Of a stretch of DNA of 5,960 nt, positions 4,921 to 5,960 are shown piece after piece. The number at the start of each line of letters is the position of its first letter. Within the stretch, counting starts at the first letter, position 1. The position numbers were made by a program, and so were the translations under genes. The stretch comes from Planctomycetota bacterium (lineage in GTDB: Bacteria; Planctomycetota; PUPC01; JABMSA01; JAUWKK01). Under the pieces are notes generated by a model, which saw nothing but the letters and a program-made list of their open reading frames with translations, did not search any database and was not told the origin of the DNA. Location of the stretch: assembly GCA_030614245.1 (NCBI GenBank), contig JAUWKK010000190.1, positions 1-5,960 of the forward strand, written 5' to 3'.

Positions 4921-5960
4921 ATGGACAATAGAAAATTGATAGCGCTCGCCGTCGTATTCGGCCTGCTGGCTCTCGCACTGATAATCAAGAAGGCTTCGCA
5001 TCAGCCGGGGGACATCGTCGAAGAGGCCGATCTCAAGCAGTTCGTCTCAGATGACGTTACATCGCCCGACGTGCTGAAGATCGAACTGCGCGTCGGCAAG
5101 AAGAAAGACGACAAAATCGTGCTCGTTCGAGCCGATGACGGCTGGAAGGTCAAATCCCTGTACAACGTGCGCGGCGACACGAAGAAGATTGAGGGACTCA
5201 TCGACAAGATCAGCAAGATGAAGGGCGAGTTCCGAGCCGACAACACCAGCAATGCCGGCGGGTTCTCGGATTACCTGCTTTCAGACGAGACGGCCCTGCA
5301 TTGCGTGCTCTACGGCAGCGAAGAGAAGCAGATACTGCACATTCTTGCGGGCAAGGGCTGGAACAACAACGCTTTCGTCCGCGTGGACGGCTCGAATGTA
5401 GTCTACACCACAACCGTCAACATCCGCTCCGAGGCCGGGCTGTGGGGAGAATCCGAGGACCCGCCGAAGCACAATCATTGGATGCGCAAAGAAATCCTCG
5501 AACTGGACAAGGAGAAGATCAAGCACGTCGCCATGACCTGGCCCGACAAGAAGCTCATCCTCGAAAAGCACGAAAAGCCCGCGTCAAAGGACGTCAGAAA
5601 GAGTAAGGAATACGAGTGGAAACCGGCCCCCGGGAGCATTGCTGATACGTTCAAGCAGTCCGGTGTGGACGGCATCTTCAAAGCGCTCAAGCCGCTCAAA
5701 GTCGATAATGCAGCCGATCCAGCCAAGAAGAAGGACTATGGCCTCGAATCGCCGGCCTATCGCATCGACGTGACGATGGACGATGGCGGGAAGCACGCAG
5801 TTATCGCCGGACGGCCCGACCTGAACTCCGAAGCATACCTGATGCTGGAAGGCGACCCCGCCGTCTACACCATGCAGCAGTGGTCGTTCAAGAAGCTCTT
5901 CCCAGAGGGCCGCACGCTGATAACTCTCGAAGGCTTCAAGGCGCAGGCCGCCGACATCGA
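4921..5960 (+). CDS. Membrane-anchored DUF4340 protein (cut by window edge)
   Basis: The ATG at 4921 follows the permease stop by 14 bases, with GGGAG (4909-4913) seven bases upstream. The frame stays open for 346 codons to the right edge, so the C-terminus is missing. Residues 6-22 (LIALAVVFGLLALALII) form a single N-terminal helix, probably an uncleaved anchor, and the rest should lie outside the cytoplasm. The soluble part resembles DUF4340, often found next to GldG-type genes. It shows two copies of one module: a strand pair ending in Trp (about 51-77, then 197-233), followed by an AG-containing strand, an aromatic/acidic segment and VYT (about 128-164, then 278-317). It is lysine-rich (KKKDDK at 60-65, AKKKDY at 268-273). 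It probably acts with the GldFG fusion in one envelope complex. That is inferred from operon position, since the family has no defined biochemical activity that I know of. Confidence 0.85.
   Translation, partial: MDNRKLIALAVVFGLLALALIIKKASHQPGDIVEEADLKQFVSDDVTSPDVLKIELRVGKKKDDKIVLVRADDGWKVKSLYNVRGDTKKIEGLIDKISKMKGEFRADNTSNAGGFSDYLLSDETALHCVLYGSEEKQILHILAGKGWNNNAFVRVDGSNVVYTTTVNIRSEAGLWGESEDPPKHNHWMRKEILELDKEKIKHVAMTWPDKKLILEKHEKPASKDVRKSKEYEWKPAPGSIADTFKQSGVDGIFKALKPLKVDNAADPAKKKDYGLESPAYRIDVTMDDGGKHAVIAGRPDLNSEAYLMLEGDPAVYTMQQWSFKKLFPEGRTLITLEGFKAQAADI

Overview
The window reads as GC-rich bacterial chromosome (roughly 55-60% GC by eye) carrying two gene sets that face away from each other. 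The organism is most likely a planctomycete or a relative in the PVC group. This is inferred from three things: a bacterial histone-fold gene, a xylose-isomerase-like sugar epimerase, and a GldA / fused GldF-GldG / DUF4340 operon. No rRNA or other phylogenetic marker is present to confirm it.

Left part, minus strand. The first 41 codons of a small histone-fold protein run off the left edge (1-124). Upstream of it is a 209-base spacer (125-333) holding a degenerate 8-base repeat array, a partial inverted copy of it, and a small inverted repeat next to the stop of the next gene. A TIM-barrel sugar epimerase/isomerase follows (334-1164). Its four metal ligands fall at the same residue numbers as in D-tagatose 3-epimerase, but two substrate-contact positions differ.

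Middle, 1165-1403. This spacer holds two back-to-back promoters. The one reading left into the epimerase matches the sigma-70 consensus exactly (TTGACA, 17 bases, TATAAT). The one reading right into the transporter operon is near-consensus with an extended -10.

Right part, plus strand. A tightly packed operon encodes an ABC ATPase of the GldA type (1404-2387), then a permease fused to a GldG-like extracytoplasmic domain (2384-4906, 4-base overlap). After 14 bases comes a membrane-anchored DUF4340 protein that runs off the right edge (4921-5960). Together they look like one envelope complex: a cytoplasmic ATPase, a membrane permease carrying a large extracytoplasmic domain, and a second anchored extracytoplasmic protein. 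The family is named after gliding motility in Bacteroidetes. Its role in other phyla is not settled, and nothing here points to gliding.

There is no sign of mobile elements, CRISPR arrays, tRNA or rRNA. The least explained parts are the histone gene with its repeat-rich upstream region, and the fused GldFG-DUF4340 machine.
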